DNA from: Pomphorhynchus laevis
Lineage: Eukaryota; Acanthocephala; Palaeacanthocephala; Echinorhynchida; Pomphorhynchidae
Assembly (NCBI GenBank): GCA_012934845.2
Contig: WNNJ02000590.1
Location: 27,441 to 91,440, forward strand
Direction: 5' to 3'
Length of the DNA: 64,000 nucleotides
Below, in pieces: positions 1-12,025 of the stretch. A program made the position numbers and the translations under genes. Under the pieces are notes generated by a model, which saw only the letters and a list, made by a program, of their open reading frames with translations, was not told the DNA's origin and searched no databases. Each line of letters opens with the position of its first letter. The stretch's first letter is position 1.

Positions 1-64
1 GCTTTTCTCGAATGCACACTAAAATTTGATAGAGGATATTCTGATCTGAGCAAATTTGAAAGTT

Positions 65-253
65 ATCGCTTCTCGGCCTTACGGCTAAGATCAAAGTGTA
101 GTATCTGTTCTCGTTAGTGTGACAGCTAACGGAGGGCCTATTGGTCCTCATAAACCTGTCATTCCAATTTTTGCATTTGGGGCATTTGTTTGTGCTTGCA
201 CAGCACTGTCCACGGATTGACCCGGTATTGCAGTAACTCTGGGTTCGGTCCAC
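65..253 (+). ncRNA. U2: U2 spliceosomal snRNA gene
   Basis: U2 snRNA pairs with the intron branch point in the spliceosome. The 5' end shows the conserved stem I, followed by the branch-site recognition stretch (GTAGTATCTGTTC) and the preceding ATCAAAGTG spelling that I recall from insects. Stem IIa (112-117 with 126-131) and stem IIb (132-138 with 143-149, one G-U pair) both fold although their sequence differs from the fly and human RNAs I remember, so the changes look compensated. An Sm-like site AATTTTTG lies at 166-173. The last stem has the TATTGCAGTA loop that binds U2B''. Length of about 189 nt is normal. A U2 pseudogene is possible, but the retained pairing and full length argue for a working gene. 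The promoter element would lie mostly outside the window. Confidence 0.9.
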
Positions 254-734
254 TTAAAAATTAAAAATACGATGTCACGAATTTGTGCATCCACGAATTT
301 GTGGCATTCACAGGTACATTCATGTGCCTGTCAACTTTGTGACATCTATTTAGATGTGACATCTATTTAGAGATAACATCCATCTGTCGCCTAGATGTTA
401 TCGAGTGAAAAGATTCGAAGTTGAACTGGAGACACTCCGTTTTATCCGATAGTTGAGATGAGTCCATGGGTTGATAACCATTAGTCAAGCAAAAGGTCTT
501 TACGGCAAACTCTTTTGCGTGCGGCTCCGACAAGTCTTCAGGAATAATACCTGTTCCAAGTTCGAAATACCTTCTGTTTAAATCTACATCATGCTTAATA
601 CGCCAGTCGCCATCACTGGCACGTTGTCGAACAAGGCTCGAGTTGTTTGGAATACTATCCACATTAGAAGTGACTTGAATGAGATGACCAGGCGAATAGA
701 ACAGCGGAACAGTATTGTTAAAGTCCAACACCCC
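254..734. other. Unassigned sequence downstream of U2
   Basis: Open frames of about 120 codons occur on both strands (for example 363-731 minus), but I recognise no domain in them. The stretch may be the 3' part of the decayed RT element that follows, or older repeat DNA. It contains a short tandem motif (gacatctatttaga) near 343-372. No function assigned. Confidence 0.3.
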
Positions 735-2990
735 TTAATAGAAGTCGCCTACCCAACTCATCATGGCTCTTCAGAATCGCCTTGGCGTTCCCCTTCATTG
801 GTGCGACGGATGCTCGTTGGAACAAATGATTCACTGCTATATTGTATAGGACCCCGTTGCACCAGAGCAATGAGCGAGCCACAAATTAAATTAGCTTCTC
901 CCCCGAAAGTTTCTAACATCTACAAGTCTCGATAACTGTCGCCGATAAACAATAATCCGCTTCCTCAAGATTACGCTTATACTTCCTCTGTAAGACATTC
1001 AGCGTATTTGTTGGCGGCAAAGCCGGAGATTTATGCTGTCATCGTCACAAAAGACTTCTGTTGAAAGTTGGTGGCCTCAAAGTCAACCGCCCGTGGCAGG
1101 TCCTCGTAAATGAAAATGTCCGCCGAGCGTTTTAGCATTTCCCAAACGAGGTTAGGAACTTTCCTCGCCACCCGTAAACAAGCCGAAACCGCCGCCTGGA
1201 AGATTGTGTCTCTTAGACCGTCATGACGGATGCTGGGAAATCCATTAAACTGACAGGTAATTGCATGGAAGCCAAATTTATCAGCTAGACATGCACAGCC
1301 TACACCGATAATCACGCCAATGATGGGCGCTTCTCAGCCAGACATTGACGAGCACAATAAAGTTGTTAGGCACAACGTTCATGTGAGTTGCTTTGCTCGA
1401 AACTGCCTGCAGTCAAGCACAAGCATGCGGGCCTGGCAACTGCCAAAAAGTCTCGCTGAGTTGAAGAGGTCGACATTTCACAATATCATGTGTATCGAGG
1501 TGTCGTCAATAAGCTTTGACAGACAATGATGCTTTGATGCTCGGTTTTCGTCGAAAGGGGGAAAGCCTGACCTTGCTAAGATTTATCCAGTAAATGAGCA
1601 CGGATCGAAGTTCAAGTTGTGAGCAGCGGAATTCAGGCTTGAAATAAAAGCATCAGGGGTATATTGGCAGCAGTCTTGTAAGCCCAAGCTCTTCCCCATT
1701 TTTGGCGGTAAGCACGCTTGTAACCACGCACTATCGTCTGGCTGAATGGAAGTGATCTTTCCAAAACATTCCTTGACTTAAAGGTCAAATAAGCGAAGAA
1801 ATTCGTTAACATCTTCGGGATCAACTGAGCGCATCAGATGATTGACCCTCAGGACAGACGCACACTCACTAAGCGGACTATAGGCGACTTGTAGGACTGA
1901 CAGGTCACCGAGAGACTCAATATCCTCGCACAAACTGGAGAGAATTGTGTTGTTCAGGAAGTTAGAACAGTAAACTCGAGATCCGATAGGAAAGCCTAGA
2001 ATTGAGAAGTTGCCCGACGTATTGGCGACGGTAATTAAAGGACAACTCCGCCATACCAATGCGATTCGGCTAGCCTATCTTATAAAATCCGGCTTCTTCC
2101 AGTCCATCTACGAACCAATGGTAAGGAAGCTTGACGAAAGGTACACCAAAGTCTTTACAACAGCCTCAGGTGAACCAGCCACAATAACATAGTCAAGATA
2201 CAATTTGTTGAATCCGATTATTTAATAGCAGAGATGGACGTGATAATCGAATAAAAATGTGTCAAGTGGGTCACCTGCACACTTCTCAAGGACAATAATA
2301 GTTTCACATTCCCGAATCGAAGGTCTGAGAACTGCCATAGCATTAATTTACCAAACTGCTCATAGCTGGGAAATCTGCTATCGCTGTATTAATGAAGACG
2401 ACGAGCCTGATAAATGATCTGATCCATGTCATTGTGTGTAGCGATCCCGAGTTAATAGGGTTGCAGAGACTTTGCAAATAACGGCCGAAGTTTAAAGCAA
2501 ATGCATTTAGTGCACAATCGACGAAGTATCTCGCCGATTGCAATCGGGCGGATTCCTCCGTCATGGTTTCTTAAAGCCAAGAGATTGCCACCAGTGATGA
2601 AGCGAGGAAGTTCGCTCGGCAATATATCAGCGATCATGTTAATCACGAGTAACGTGATGCGGTGAAGAAACACCCCACGATCGACCGACAACGTATCGCT
2701 GAGATGCTTAGCTCGCAAGACGAAGACAGTCGGGAGGAGAAGGCAGGTGGAACAGACGACACTGCAGCCATGACGATGTCCGAATCAACCAACAAAGGTG
2801 TGGTAAAACCTGAAGGAGGAAAATTGGAAAGTTTATCTGGTCTCGGGTGCAACTTAGTCTGATCATTGCAGATCGGAAGAAAATAATCGCCTCCATTGCT
2901 TGAAGCGAGCCGGCGCATTGCCTTTTCGTAACTACCGCTCCTGTCAAACTCATGACGTATATGGAAAGTTGCGAAAATTTGAGCAACTTT
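735..2990 (-). mobile_element. Decayed reverse-transcriptase element with C-terminal Cys/His and nuclease-like region
   Basis: Read on the minus strand, scattered frames spell parts of one RT protein. The N-terminal RT motif 'GGIRPIAIGEILRRL' lies near 2500-2560. A degenerate catalytic box (LYLDYVIVAG, where YLDD is expected) lies near 2180-2200. Conserved 'GSPIGS' and 'SLLSECASVLRVNHL'-type segments lie at 1800-2000. A terminal Cys/His motif (C-x-C ... GFHAITC) and 'KRSADIFIYEDL' lie at 1040-1300. That last part resembles a restriction-like endonuclease tail (RPD...D) seen after RT in a group of invertebrate retroelement proteins; this is from memory and the clade is not named. A final block (LFQRASVA..KGNA) sits near 760-850. 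Many stops and frame changes make it a pseudogene. GC content is higher than in the surrounding DNA. Confidence 0.65.
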
Positions 2991-4429
2991 AAGTCAGTCC
3001 GAGCTATTTAGTCGAAATAAGCCTTTGTATAAAGCACGTTTGGCCGAACAATTCTTTATAGGGCTATTTGTGGACAGGGCTCGAAATATTTTCTTTATAA
3101 CAGTACTTTTAATGTTTGTCGTCCGATTTACTCTCCATGTTTTTACTCCACTGTATCGAATTAACTGATTCCGTCGCCGAGCAGAGCAAAGCGACGATTG
3201 TATGTATATTAATCCAAGAATATTTAGTCTGTACAGTTCTTCGATTGTATTATGAAATTCAAACGTTACTTTATTTGATATTAGCCTCGTTGCAGAAATT
3301 TGTTCGTATATTTGATCCCGTTGTATGTTATATTGCAAAGTATGAATTTCAGTTAATTGTGTATATGACTGTAAGTATTATATTATCACCAAGACTATTT
3401 TTTAGGCATTTACAAATCATTGGGATTTACTTCCAACTTAAATAGATTTTGTTATTTGTCAATTAATTTATCATCAAGAATATAATATATCTCCAAAACA
3501 TTTATATTTACAAAATATAACGCAATATGTAATTAATTTGGTCATGAGTTTATCTTAAACTCTGTTCGTATTATGAAATTCATTTGAATGCACACTACCT
3601 TTGAACACGTGATTCTTAAAACCATCATATGATGTATATAATGAATTGAAGAAATATTGATAACTCATGTAACGAATAACAATCATATGGCATTATAGTC
3701 AATACAAATTAATAATATAATGTACGGGCATAATGTTATTGAAAATCATCACAGTCCATCAGCAATAAAATCCCTAGTGCGATGTCTGCTTTTTGAAACT
3801 GATATCATCAACATAAACTATAATTTTATATTGTTATGCGCTACACGGTCAGCAGTTAGCAATATTTCTTTAATATATTGCAGTTTCACTTGTAAGGGCT
3901 GCGAAATTGGGACTTATTTGGCAGGTAGAACTTTATCCACATGACTAAGGAATATTTGTCTGTATAAATGCAAGTATCAGTCAGACTTGACTCTCATTCA
4001 ATATGTTAATATTAATAAATGCTACCTAGAGTGGCTGCGTATAAAAATCATTTTATAAACAGGTAGTTTTATTCGATATGTTTATAAGCACGATTTTTAT
4101 AAAAACAGAATCGTTTTAATCGTTTTTTTAATGTAAAATAAAAAGCCATCACTTTGTGAAAATTTTATTAAAGTTAAATATTAATAATGACAATAATATT
4201 TTACCAATTCTATAATTTTAGTTTAATTTTTATACTAATTTTAATTTATTATAATAATAAAGATTTTCAAAAAAATAAAATACATAATATATACATAATA
4301 AAATACAAATTTATAGCAAAATAAAATACATAATATATAGAAATACAGTAAGTTCAAAATTGGAAGTAAAAACATAATCATCATATGGAAAACGCAGCAT
4401 ATAGTTATCGAAATCGTTGCATCCTTCAG
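2991..4429. other. AT-rich stretch with one weak LINE-like frame
   Basis: A minus-strand frame at 2994-3338 contains 'RLNILGLIYIQS' and 'RRRNQLIRYSGVKTW', a pattern reminiscent of the extreme C-terminus of Jockey-type LINE polymerases, but too short to assign. From about 3450 on the DNA is strongly AT-rich and I see no gene. Confidence 0.3.
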
Positions 4430-6075
4430 TTAGTTTTCACTATTCCAGTGGGATCGGGACACACCAGCAAACACCAACACGCCATCTTCCGACTAAACCA
4501 AACAGGGTATCTCACACACCTGAGTGTCCAATCAAGGCGTACTGTGGTAGTTATTCTAGATATGAGGAGCTTCAGAAAACTCAGTCTTTGCGCTGGGGGA
4601 CGTCCACTAGAAAATAAGACTAATCCCGGATTGGTCAAGTGCACCTAAGGGGCATTTGATCACTCCCTCTTGATGACAGATGTTGATCCCGTTTCAGGGC
4701 TTATCTAGCTCTCTTCAGGATACTCTTGAATATATTTAACCATATTCTGGACGACCATTTAACAGTAATCGTAAATCCCAGGTATCTTACTCGATGTGTA
4801 AAGATTGGGAGGGGTTGATTGTTTAAAATGAAGAAGAGAGAAAATATTGCTTGTCTTTTTAGCTTTTTCTCTGTAGCAGGGGGTCATGAGAGACGACCAC
4901 ATGCGATTTTGATGATTTGAGAATAAGATTGAAAGGGGTAACTGATCTTTTAATCTCAAGAAGAAACGCCTAATGTCCGAGACTGCATTTTTGCACCTGC
5001 GTACAGAAAACAAGGTTGTGGTATCATCAGCGAATACCACTATATGTTGATCACGATTAAAAGGTTTACATAGAACAATATATGGAGCAAGATATAAGGT
5101 ATGAGAAATTAGGGAGCCTTAGGGCGCACCAGTAATAAGGTTGAATTGGCGTGCATTAAGGTCATCCTTAAAAAAATCGTTTGGTGTACAGCAATATCTC
5201 CACTTTGTTAACAATTCTCGCTGGCAACCCGAGCGAACTGAGAGAACAGATAACAAAAGGAATGGAGATGCGGTCGAATGCAGCAGAAAAGTCAAGAAAG
5301 ACTTAAATGTTTGTCATCAGCTTGTTGTAGCAAGCTGATGACTATTTTCTTGACAAAATTGATGCACTGTACCAATCGCTGAATAGACAGAGCGACCGCG
5401 ACCTTCCACAAAGCCATAAAAATCTGGTGGGATTAACTTCCGCCTACTTAGATGGTCGTGGATTCTACGAGTCAACGCTTTGTCGTAGATTGAGATTAGA
5501 GAGTTGTGAATCGAAATGGGCCACAGATCTTTAGTACAATAGACTACTTTTCCTTTAAACAATCTACGGCTAATATTGCATGTAAGATCGGAAGGGAGGC
5601 TAAAAGCATTGTAATGGCCACCTTCTTTCTCTGACTGTCTGTCAAAAGCTGTCAGATGCAAACTTGTGAGTGGAGAGCGGGTGTTGGAAATACCCAGTAG
5701 TGACTGCAGGAATTTATGACATTCTGTAACAGATAAATCTCTAATGCTGAAGTCACTCCAATGTGGGATTGGTTAGTGAGATTGGGTGGCTCCATAATTG
5801 TATTGTGATAGTGACTCATCCAACACTTGGTCAATCTAACGCAATGATATCTTCGTCCAGCAGACAAACTTCTTGAAAATCTTCCAAAAGGAATACTGGG
5901 AAGGATTAAAGCGACAATGCTCGTCCTATCTCTACTCTGCTGGAGTCTATATCTAGAGCTGCAGTATTCATTCAAGAGGGCCTGTCTGAAGGAAACAGAG
6001 AGATTAGGAAGGTGTAGAATTTTTGAAAGTGTCTTGAGCTTTGTCGGAGTGGGATTGAATATTCGACAATTAAAA
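4430..6075 (-). mobile_element. LINE A, 5'-truncated and decayed copy
   Basis: This is a degenerate copy of the EN-RT part of the LINE that is intact at 32571-35021. Matching blocks include the RT motif 'DLWPISIHNSLISIYDKAL' and the 'VHQFCQENSHQLA' segment (5317-5661), 'MVFADDTTTLFSVRR' corresponding to the YADD catalytic box (about 5000-5040), and the C-terminal 'FSSGRPPAQRLSFLKLLISR' block (4480-4600). Stops and frame changes are frequent, so it is older than the 32-40 kb copies. It ends abruptly at about 6075 against the 3' tail of a LINE B copy, which suggests that the latter inserted into it or at its truncated end. Confidence 0.8.
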
Positions 6076-6078
6076 AAG

Positions 6079-7992
6079 ATTTATTTTAACGTGGTAAATG
6101 CGTGTCAGCGCACGCTTACATGATCACAACAAAACAAAAATGTAAATCATGTGTCGATAAGGTGTGAACGGAGGAGTTGTTTGAATGTGATAAAGGAGGA
6201 AGCGCGGCGGACGTCGAGAGGGAGTTGATTCCAGGTGAGTGGGGCGGCGATGAGGAAAGATCGGAGACCGTAGTTATTGGAGTAATTGGGAACGTGTAGT
6301 AAGAGGGTATGGCGGGAACGCAGCGATAGCGAGGTGGAACGAGTGTCGTCAATGAAAGAAAGGTTGATGAACGATAGGGAGCCGACAGCGATGATACGAA
6401 AAGTTACGAGAAGGCGGAGATTGATGCGGATGTGGATGGTGGGCCAAAAGAGTTGGGCAAGATATGTGGATGTGTGGTCAAAGCGACGAAGACGTATGAG
6501 CACTCGAACGGCAGAATTGATGATGCGTTGTAGGAGTAGAATAATGGATTTTGGAGAATTGACGAAAATGCTGAGGCAGTAAACGATTTTAGGGAAATAA
6601 GCCATGAAAGAAGAGACATACAGGAACGGAAGTCGATAAGGATGCGAATACGGCGGATGTCACGGAGAATTAAGTTAGACGAGCGGACCTTGTCGCAGAC
6701 GAAGAGTTTTAAGGGAAAGGTGATCATCGAAATGGAATCCTAAGAAAGTGAGATTGTAGACTATGGGAATGATTGATGAGGCAAAAGATACAGGGGGAGG
6801 AGAAATGTTAGGTTGGCGGGGGAGGATCTACATTATTTTGGACTTGTCTGGGTTTAGAACGTGATGAAGATGGGAGAGACGTTTTTAGAAAGAAGAAAGA
6901 CAGTTCGGTGGCAGAAATTCCGATATTGTGTATGCGATGGGCGGGTAAATGACATATTTGAGGATGTCATTGGCGTATTGCATTACTTTAAAAAAGTAAG
7001 GTTTGACAAACGGAGAGAGATCGCCGAGTAGAAGAAAGAAAATCAGGGGTCCTATGAATGAACCTTGTGGGACTCCGCAGAAAATAGGGATGAGAGTAGA
7101 TGATGATGAATTTGAACATACTCGAAAAGAACGGTCGGATAGATATGAGGCAAACCATGCTACGGAGAAGGAATAAAATCCGTAATCATAACGAAGGCGA
7201 GAAAGGAGGATGGAGTAGTCGACGATGTCGAAGGCGGATGAGAAGTCGAGGTAAATGAAAACACTATTTATAGCCTTATCACGAGAAATGTGTAGGTCGT
7301 TGTAAACTTTCATGAATGCGATTTTTGTGGAGTGATTAGAGCGGAAAGCGGATTGAAAAGGAGGGTCCAGATTAGATGAAAAGAGATAAACGTTGATTTG
7401 TATTAAGATAAGGCGTTCTAAGAGCTTGAAAATAGTAGGTATGAGTGAAATGGGGCTATAGCTAGAAGGGAGGGTCGGTCGATTGTTTATTAAGGAGGGG
7501 CCTAACGATGGCGGATTTCCAATGTGATGGAAAGATACGACTGTGGATGAACGAGTAAACAAGGTGGTGAGGAAATGGGATATTGATAAGCGTATGAATT
7601 TAAGTATGGGGGTAGGCAAGGGATCGGCAGGTGAAGTTTTGTTGGGCAAGGACATGAGGACAGATGATACTTCGTCAGGTGATACAGGGAGAATATGAAA
7701 GAATTCCGGGAGTATGAAGCGAGGCGAGTTTCCATGAGTTGGAATTGAGACGGGGTTGTGAGAGAGCAACGTTGATTTTTTGGTCTCTAGAAATGACGAA
7801 TAGTCATGGGGATTGATGTTGCAAGACGATGAGGAGCGAGAAAGGATTGAGTTAAAAGTATGCCAGAGAGTCTTATAGTTGAATGAAGTGATGCTTTTAT
7901 GCTGCCAGAAGAAGTAGCATTTGGTATGTAGTAGGTTTAGATTAGACCGGCGAATAGCAAGATAGGAATCACGGAGAGACGGAGTATGAATG
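6079..7992 (-). mobile_element. LINE B (divergent subfamily), 5'-truncated copy
   Basis: CR1/L2-like LINE on the minus strand. The longest frame (6885-7769) carries the RT core: 'SYSPISLIPTIFKLLERL', 'LDFSSAFDIVDYSILLSRL', 'GVPQGSFIGPL' and a degenerate 'MQYANDIL' where MQYADDIL is expected. Further 3' frames (6147-6605) contain the post-RT 'LFWPTIHIRINLRL' block. The 3' end has the family tail: a hairpin at 6100-6115 followed by the conserved 'TTTACCACGTTAAAATAAAT'. The endonuclease and ORF1 are missing. It belongs to the same subfamily as the copy at 49657-51830. Confidence 0.85.
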
Positions 7993-7999
7993 TTTTTGA

Positions 8000-8925
8000 C
8001 ATTTCAAAAACATTGAGCCTTTTCTACCAAACACATATGAATGCAAGTCTAGCTTCGAATTTGTCGATATGATAAAATGTAGCCAAGCGCATGGGATAAT
8101 GGTTTCGCTCGATGTTAAAAATCTATTTACCAATGCGCCAGTTGATAATTACATTGAAATTATAGTTGAGTATATCTATAGTGATACTTTACAAAGAGGA
8201 TTAAGCATCCCCAATATAAGGGAAATACACATGCGACAATTGCTAAAAACGTTTTTAAATAAGTCCGTTTTCGAGTTTTACGATAAGAAAACGCTATATA
8301 GACATATTCACGGCGTCTCGATGGGATGTGTCCTCGGACCAACTGTCGCCAACTTTTATATGAGGCATGTGGAGAGAATGTTGTTCGCCAAAGAACCTCA
8401 CCTAAAGCCAGCAATATGCACACCGTATATATATGACACATTTTTTTGCGTCAAAGATAGAGAGCAAGCTAATAAATTTCGTGAGACAATAGAGTTACAA
8501 TTAGGACTAGAAATAACAATTCAATTTGAGACGAATTCAAAATTAGCCTTTCTTGATGTAGAACTGGAACGGCAAGACACGAAGCTAAGGCACAAAATGT
8601 ACATGAAGAGCACACATGATGGCACGTACATCAACTAGTGTAGAGTCCGCCCTTATCAATACAAAATAAGCGCTTTACAAGGCATGATATGTCGTGCATA
8701 TAAATTGAGCTCAGACTGGCAAACATTCAATCAAGAAATAAAACGCAAAAAACAGCTCTTCACAAATAGCAATTATCTAGCATGTATTATAGACAAAACG
8801 ATAAAGAATTTTGTCAGCTCAAAAGTGATCAAACCCGAGAAGTTATCGAACGCGACAGATACGGTTCACCTTTACTACGGAAACCAGTATACGAGTCAAT
8901 ACTAGAAGGACGAAAGCACGGGAAT
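8000..8925 (+). mobile_element. Penelope-like element, RT fragment
   Basis: The 189-codon frame 8069-8638 holds the Penelope-type RT core: 'VSLDVKNLFTNAPVD' (motif A region), 'HGVSMGCVLGPTVANFYM' (motif B), 'YIYDTFFCV' where the family has Y-V/I-D-D-T/I-F, and 'SKLAFLDVELER'. A second frame (8684-8905) continues with 'RAYKLSSDW..FNQEI' and 'NYLACIIDKTIKNF', typical of the segment after the RT in these elements. One stop separates the two and the catalytic Asp pair is degenerate (YD), so the copy is dead. No GIY-YIG endonuclease is visible downstream. Both ends are truncated. Confidence 0.8.
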
Positions 8926-9205
8926 TAATATATGATGTCTGCAAGTAAGCAATTCACTCTCTCCTTTGATCAGTTTATATATTTATTTATCTGCATGACA
9001 TTGATGTTCGTAGCATTACCCGAATCGAATTGATCTACGTTTGAGAATTTGCTTACTGGGAGATATTCAAATACGATTCGCCTGATTTCACGCATTTACA
9101 TGCTTTACGCATTTTTACCTAATTATGCTTGTAGAAACCATAATTGTAGAGTTTAGATAAAATAACGCTAATCAACACAAGAAAGTAAAGATTGGTGAGC
9201 AGAGC

Positions 9206-9353
9206 TAACGATCTGAAACTTTAAATTTTTACGATCTGGAACTTGCAACTTTCTACGTTCTGAAACGTGAAATTTACTGGAAATTGAGATTTTCTACAAC
9301 CTGGAACTGGATTTCCTACGATCCGGAACTTAATATTTTCTACGCCGCCGGTA
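9206..9353. repeat. Diverged tandem repeat, unit about 23 nt
   Basis: About six imperfect units of the form 'acgatctggaacttgaaattt' follow one another, with one longer unit in the middle. Nothing coding. It lies downstream of the Penelope-like fragment. Confidence 0.7.
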
Positions 9354-9386
9354 TTACTCAGTGGATTAGCATGATGATGTTGGTGT

Positions 9387-9598
9387 TTGGACAGTGTTTC
9401 AACTGGTTTGTGATGATATTCGTATACTAACTTACAGACGCATGCTTAGGATTAAAGCATAGAACAGTATAACATCCTTACATTTCATATATTTGGATAG
9501 TGCAACAACTTGTTCGTGACGATATTCGTACACCAGTTTGCAGTCACGTGTTTAGGATTGAAGCATAGAGCAGTATAACACTCTTGCATTTCACAGAT
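9387..9598. repeat. Tandem duplication, two units of about 106 nt
   Basis: Unit 1 (9387-9492) and unit 2 (9493-9598) share blocks such as 'gatattcgtac/tac', 'taggattaaagcatagaa/gc' and 'agtataacatcc/actctt'. I estimate about 80% identity by eye. Not coding. Confidence 0.75.
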
Positions 9599-9741
9599 AA
9601 TGTCCTGTTGTGGAAATATATTTTGAGAAGTGCTATATCAGTAAGGAGTTTATAAATTCAAAGGAAAGTTTCGTACAATTTCTTAACGACTAGCTAGATT
9701 ATATATAGATAATCCAAGCATTACAGCATGTTATATAAAAA

Positions 9742-9792
9742 TATAATATATTTTCAATATTTCGACAGAACAAATCTGTCGACATTAGGAAT
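9742..9792 (-). other. Hairpin followed by GAAATATTG, hammerhead-like
   Basis: On the minus strand a strong stem GTCGACAGA / TCTGTCGA(A) is followed by GAAATATTG. Together with the foldback elements listed at 11.9, 13.4 and 21.2 kb it shares the layout 'stem then GAAATAT'. The expected CTGANGA box before the stem is degenerate (CTAAT), and no cleavage-site strand was found. It lies downstream of a Penelope-like fragment, a family known to carry hammerhead ribozymes. Confidence 0.35.
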
Positions 9793-9889
9793 ATTTAAAA
9801 GAACAAAAGATATTGGCGAGATATTTTGCAAATGAAATTGTTGTTCAGCATCATAGCATATTATTGTATGCAAAGAATTTTGTTTCCAG

Positions 9890-10738
9890 CTGTATTGTCT
9901 CAATTTCCAATCATCTTTCTTCCATTTGCCTTTCTCTAAATCCTGATAAATCCAAAATTATGTAGATCCTACCTCGACGCCTCGGCTTAGAACCTTTCTC
10001 CGTATCGTTAAATTCTACAATTCTTCCTATCGTTGACAATCTCGTTTTCTTAGGCTTCCATTTCGACAACAGATTTTCACTTAAACCTTATGTTAAAGAT
10101 AAAGTACACACATATACATTGATTCTCCGCAAACCTCCGTCAAATTCGTAAATTGATAGATTTCCCTTCTTGTATTACTATCATATCTTCTCTACTTTTC
10201 TCGAGACTATTACTGTCTTAGTATATTTTCCAACTCACCTAAATCCACTCTTCTTCAACTACAACGCATCGTAAACGCAGCCGTCCGAATTCTCTTCCGT
10301 CTTCGTCGTTTTGACCATACATCCCACCATCTTGTTTCTCTCGATTTGCCTACCATTTATTGTCGTGATCAAATTCGTCTCATTGCTTTCCGCCTTGTAA
10401 CTTTTCTACTCCTTTATTTCTCAACCTTCCTTTTCTCGACAATTCTCGTCCTGATTACTGTTCTTTGCGTTCCCGTAATTCTCTACGTTTACATGTCCCA
10501 AACTACTCTACATCTTTTGGCTTCCGCTACTTCCTTGTGACTGCTCCTCTCTTATGAAATCATCTGCCCATTTATATCCGCCAATCAAAATCAATGACGT
10601 GCTTCAAACGCCAAATCCAATTCCATTTTAACAATTAACTAATTAATAAGTGACTTTTGCTGTGTTTCTTGTTAGCTAGTGTACTTGTAAACATGCAGTT
10701 GGAACGCATTGGCCACTTTAAATAAATTGTTGTTGTTA
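9890..10738 (+). mobile_element. LINE B, 3' end only
   Basis: About 850 bp of the CR1/L2-like LINE, almost collinear with 19800-20645, beginning just before the codons for 'CLVSISNHLSSL' and running through the post-RT region to the 3' tail ('ggccactttaaataaattg' followed by TTG repeats). It is severely 5'-truncated, as is usual for LINE insertion. Frames are short and broken. Confidence 0.85.
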
Positions 10739-11944
10739 AATAATTAATTTTTATTTTAGATTATTAAATGGATATTTTTAATATTTTTAAACATTATTAT
10801 TTTTTAATAGTAAAGTTTAATACAGAACACTCAATAATCTAAATTTACAAGATACGGTAACTTCATGTATCTGATTGATTCCTTCGGTATCCTCGTAGAC
10901 AAAATGGCGCTGCAATGACTATGTCAGATCAACAAACACCTTCAGGTAGATGTACAATCTATTTAGGAACTATTGCAAAAATGAAGCTAGTTTCCCTGCT
11001 ATCCTACGAATAATCTAATTTGAATCCACACCGGCACATTTAATAGCTAAGATAACAGTTTTATCTTGGAAAATTTAATATTACATGTCGATAATATTAT
11101 ATATTGAGATTGTATAATTATTAAATGTTAAATTATTATTTTAATATAATCTAATATTAAAATAATATTTATATTTTTAATATTAATTATAATTAATTGG
11201 TGATATTAAATTATTTTATTTATTAATGTTTTTAATATTATTTAATCTTATCTATTATGTAAAAATTAGTAATCTGACAATTTATAAAACCTTGAACTTA
11301 AAAATATCGATAGTTGACTTGATGGTCTGCGTTTGTGATGGCGCCATAAATTATAAATCCATTGATAAGCCTGTATGATAAAAATATATCTACTATTGTA
11401 GATAATTGTTGATATTTTACAAATATATTTTACAGTCGCTGGCCTAACTAAACTTTATTGCTAACATTTAAATCAACTTTAAATGTTTAAATCGTCTGCG
11501 GATAAGGCTTTAATTTCGCAATTTTTCCGATTTGCAGGAGAGTTTGAAAAAACTGGTTGATATTTTGTTCCAGGTTTTGCTTTGTTGAGGATAAAAGATG
11601 TCGATTGAAAATAACGTTCTTCGGTTTCACAACTAATGTTTCCAGTTTGACGAGCACTTATTCGAACGTTTTGCATTCGTTAAGGAGTTTATGAGCGTCA
11701 GTGATGTCCAGTATTAATGATAAAAATTAAGATATTCTTTGTTTCCAATGCCTCCAATTGACGGTAGCATTCTGATTGTCAGGCGTGATTGTGAGCATTT
11801 CGGGTTTGAGAAACTTTTCTATTCGTATACAATTGTTTAATAAATGGTAATGAACAAACTAAACTTCGCCAAAGAGACTTTTGAACAATCTACAAAAAGG
11901 TCAAATAAGGATAATTCATACAACATTTATCTCACTATTATTAT

Positions 11945-12025
11945 CTTCAGAAAATTATTTTTAGAAACAATTTTCCGAAGATAATAGTAGTTACTAGCGA
12001 AATATCAAAATGATTTTTCTTGTTG
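11945..12025 (+). repeat. Foldback element fragment
   Basis: Arms 'attatcttcagaaaatt' and 'aattttccgaagataat' form a hairpin, followed by a second small stem (TAGTA/TACTA) and 'GCGAAATATC'. It matches the internal part of the larger foldbacks at 13447 and 21206. Confidence 0.6.

Noticed and set aside
9206-9598. CRISPR-like array
   Set aside because: The units are imperfect and contiguous, with no unique spacers, and the DNA is clearly eukaryotic.
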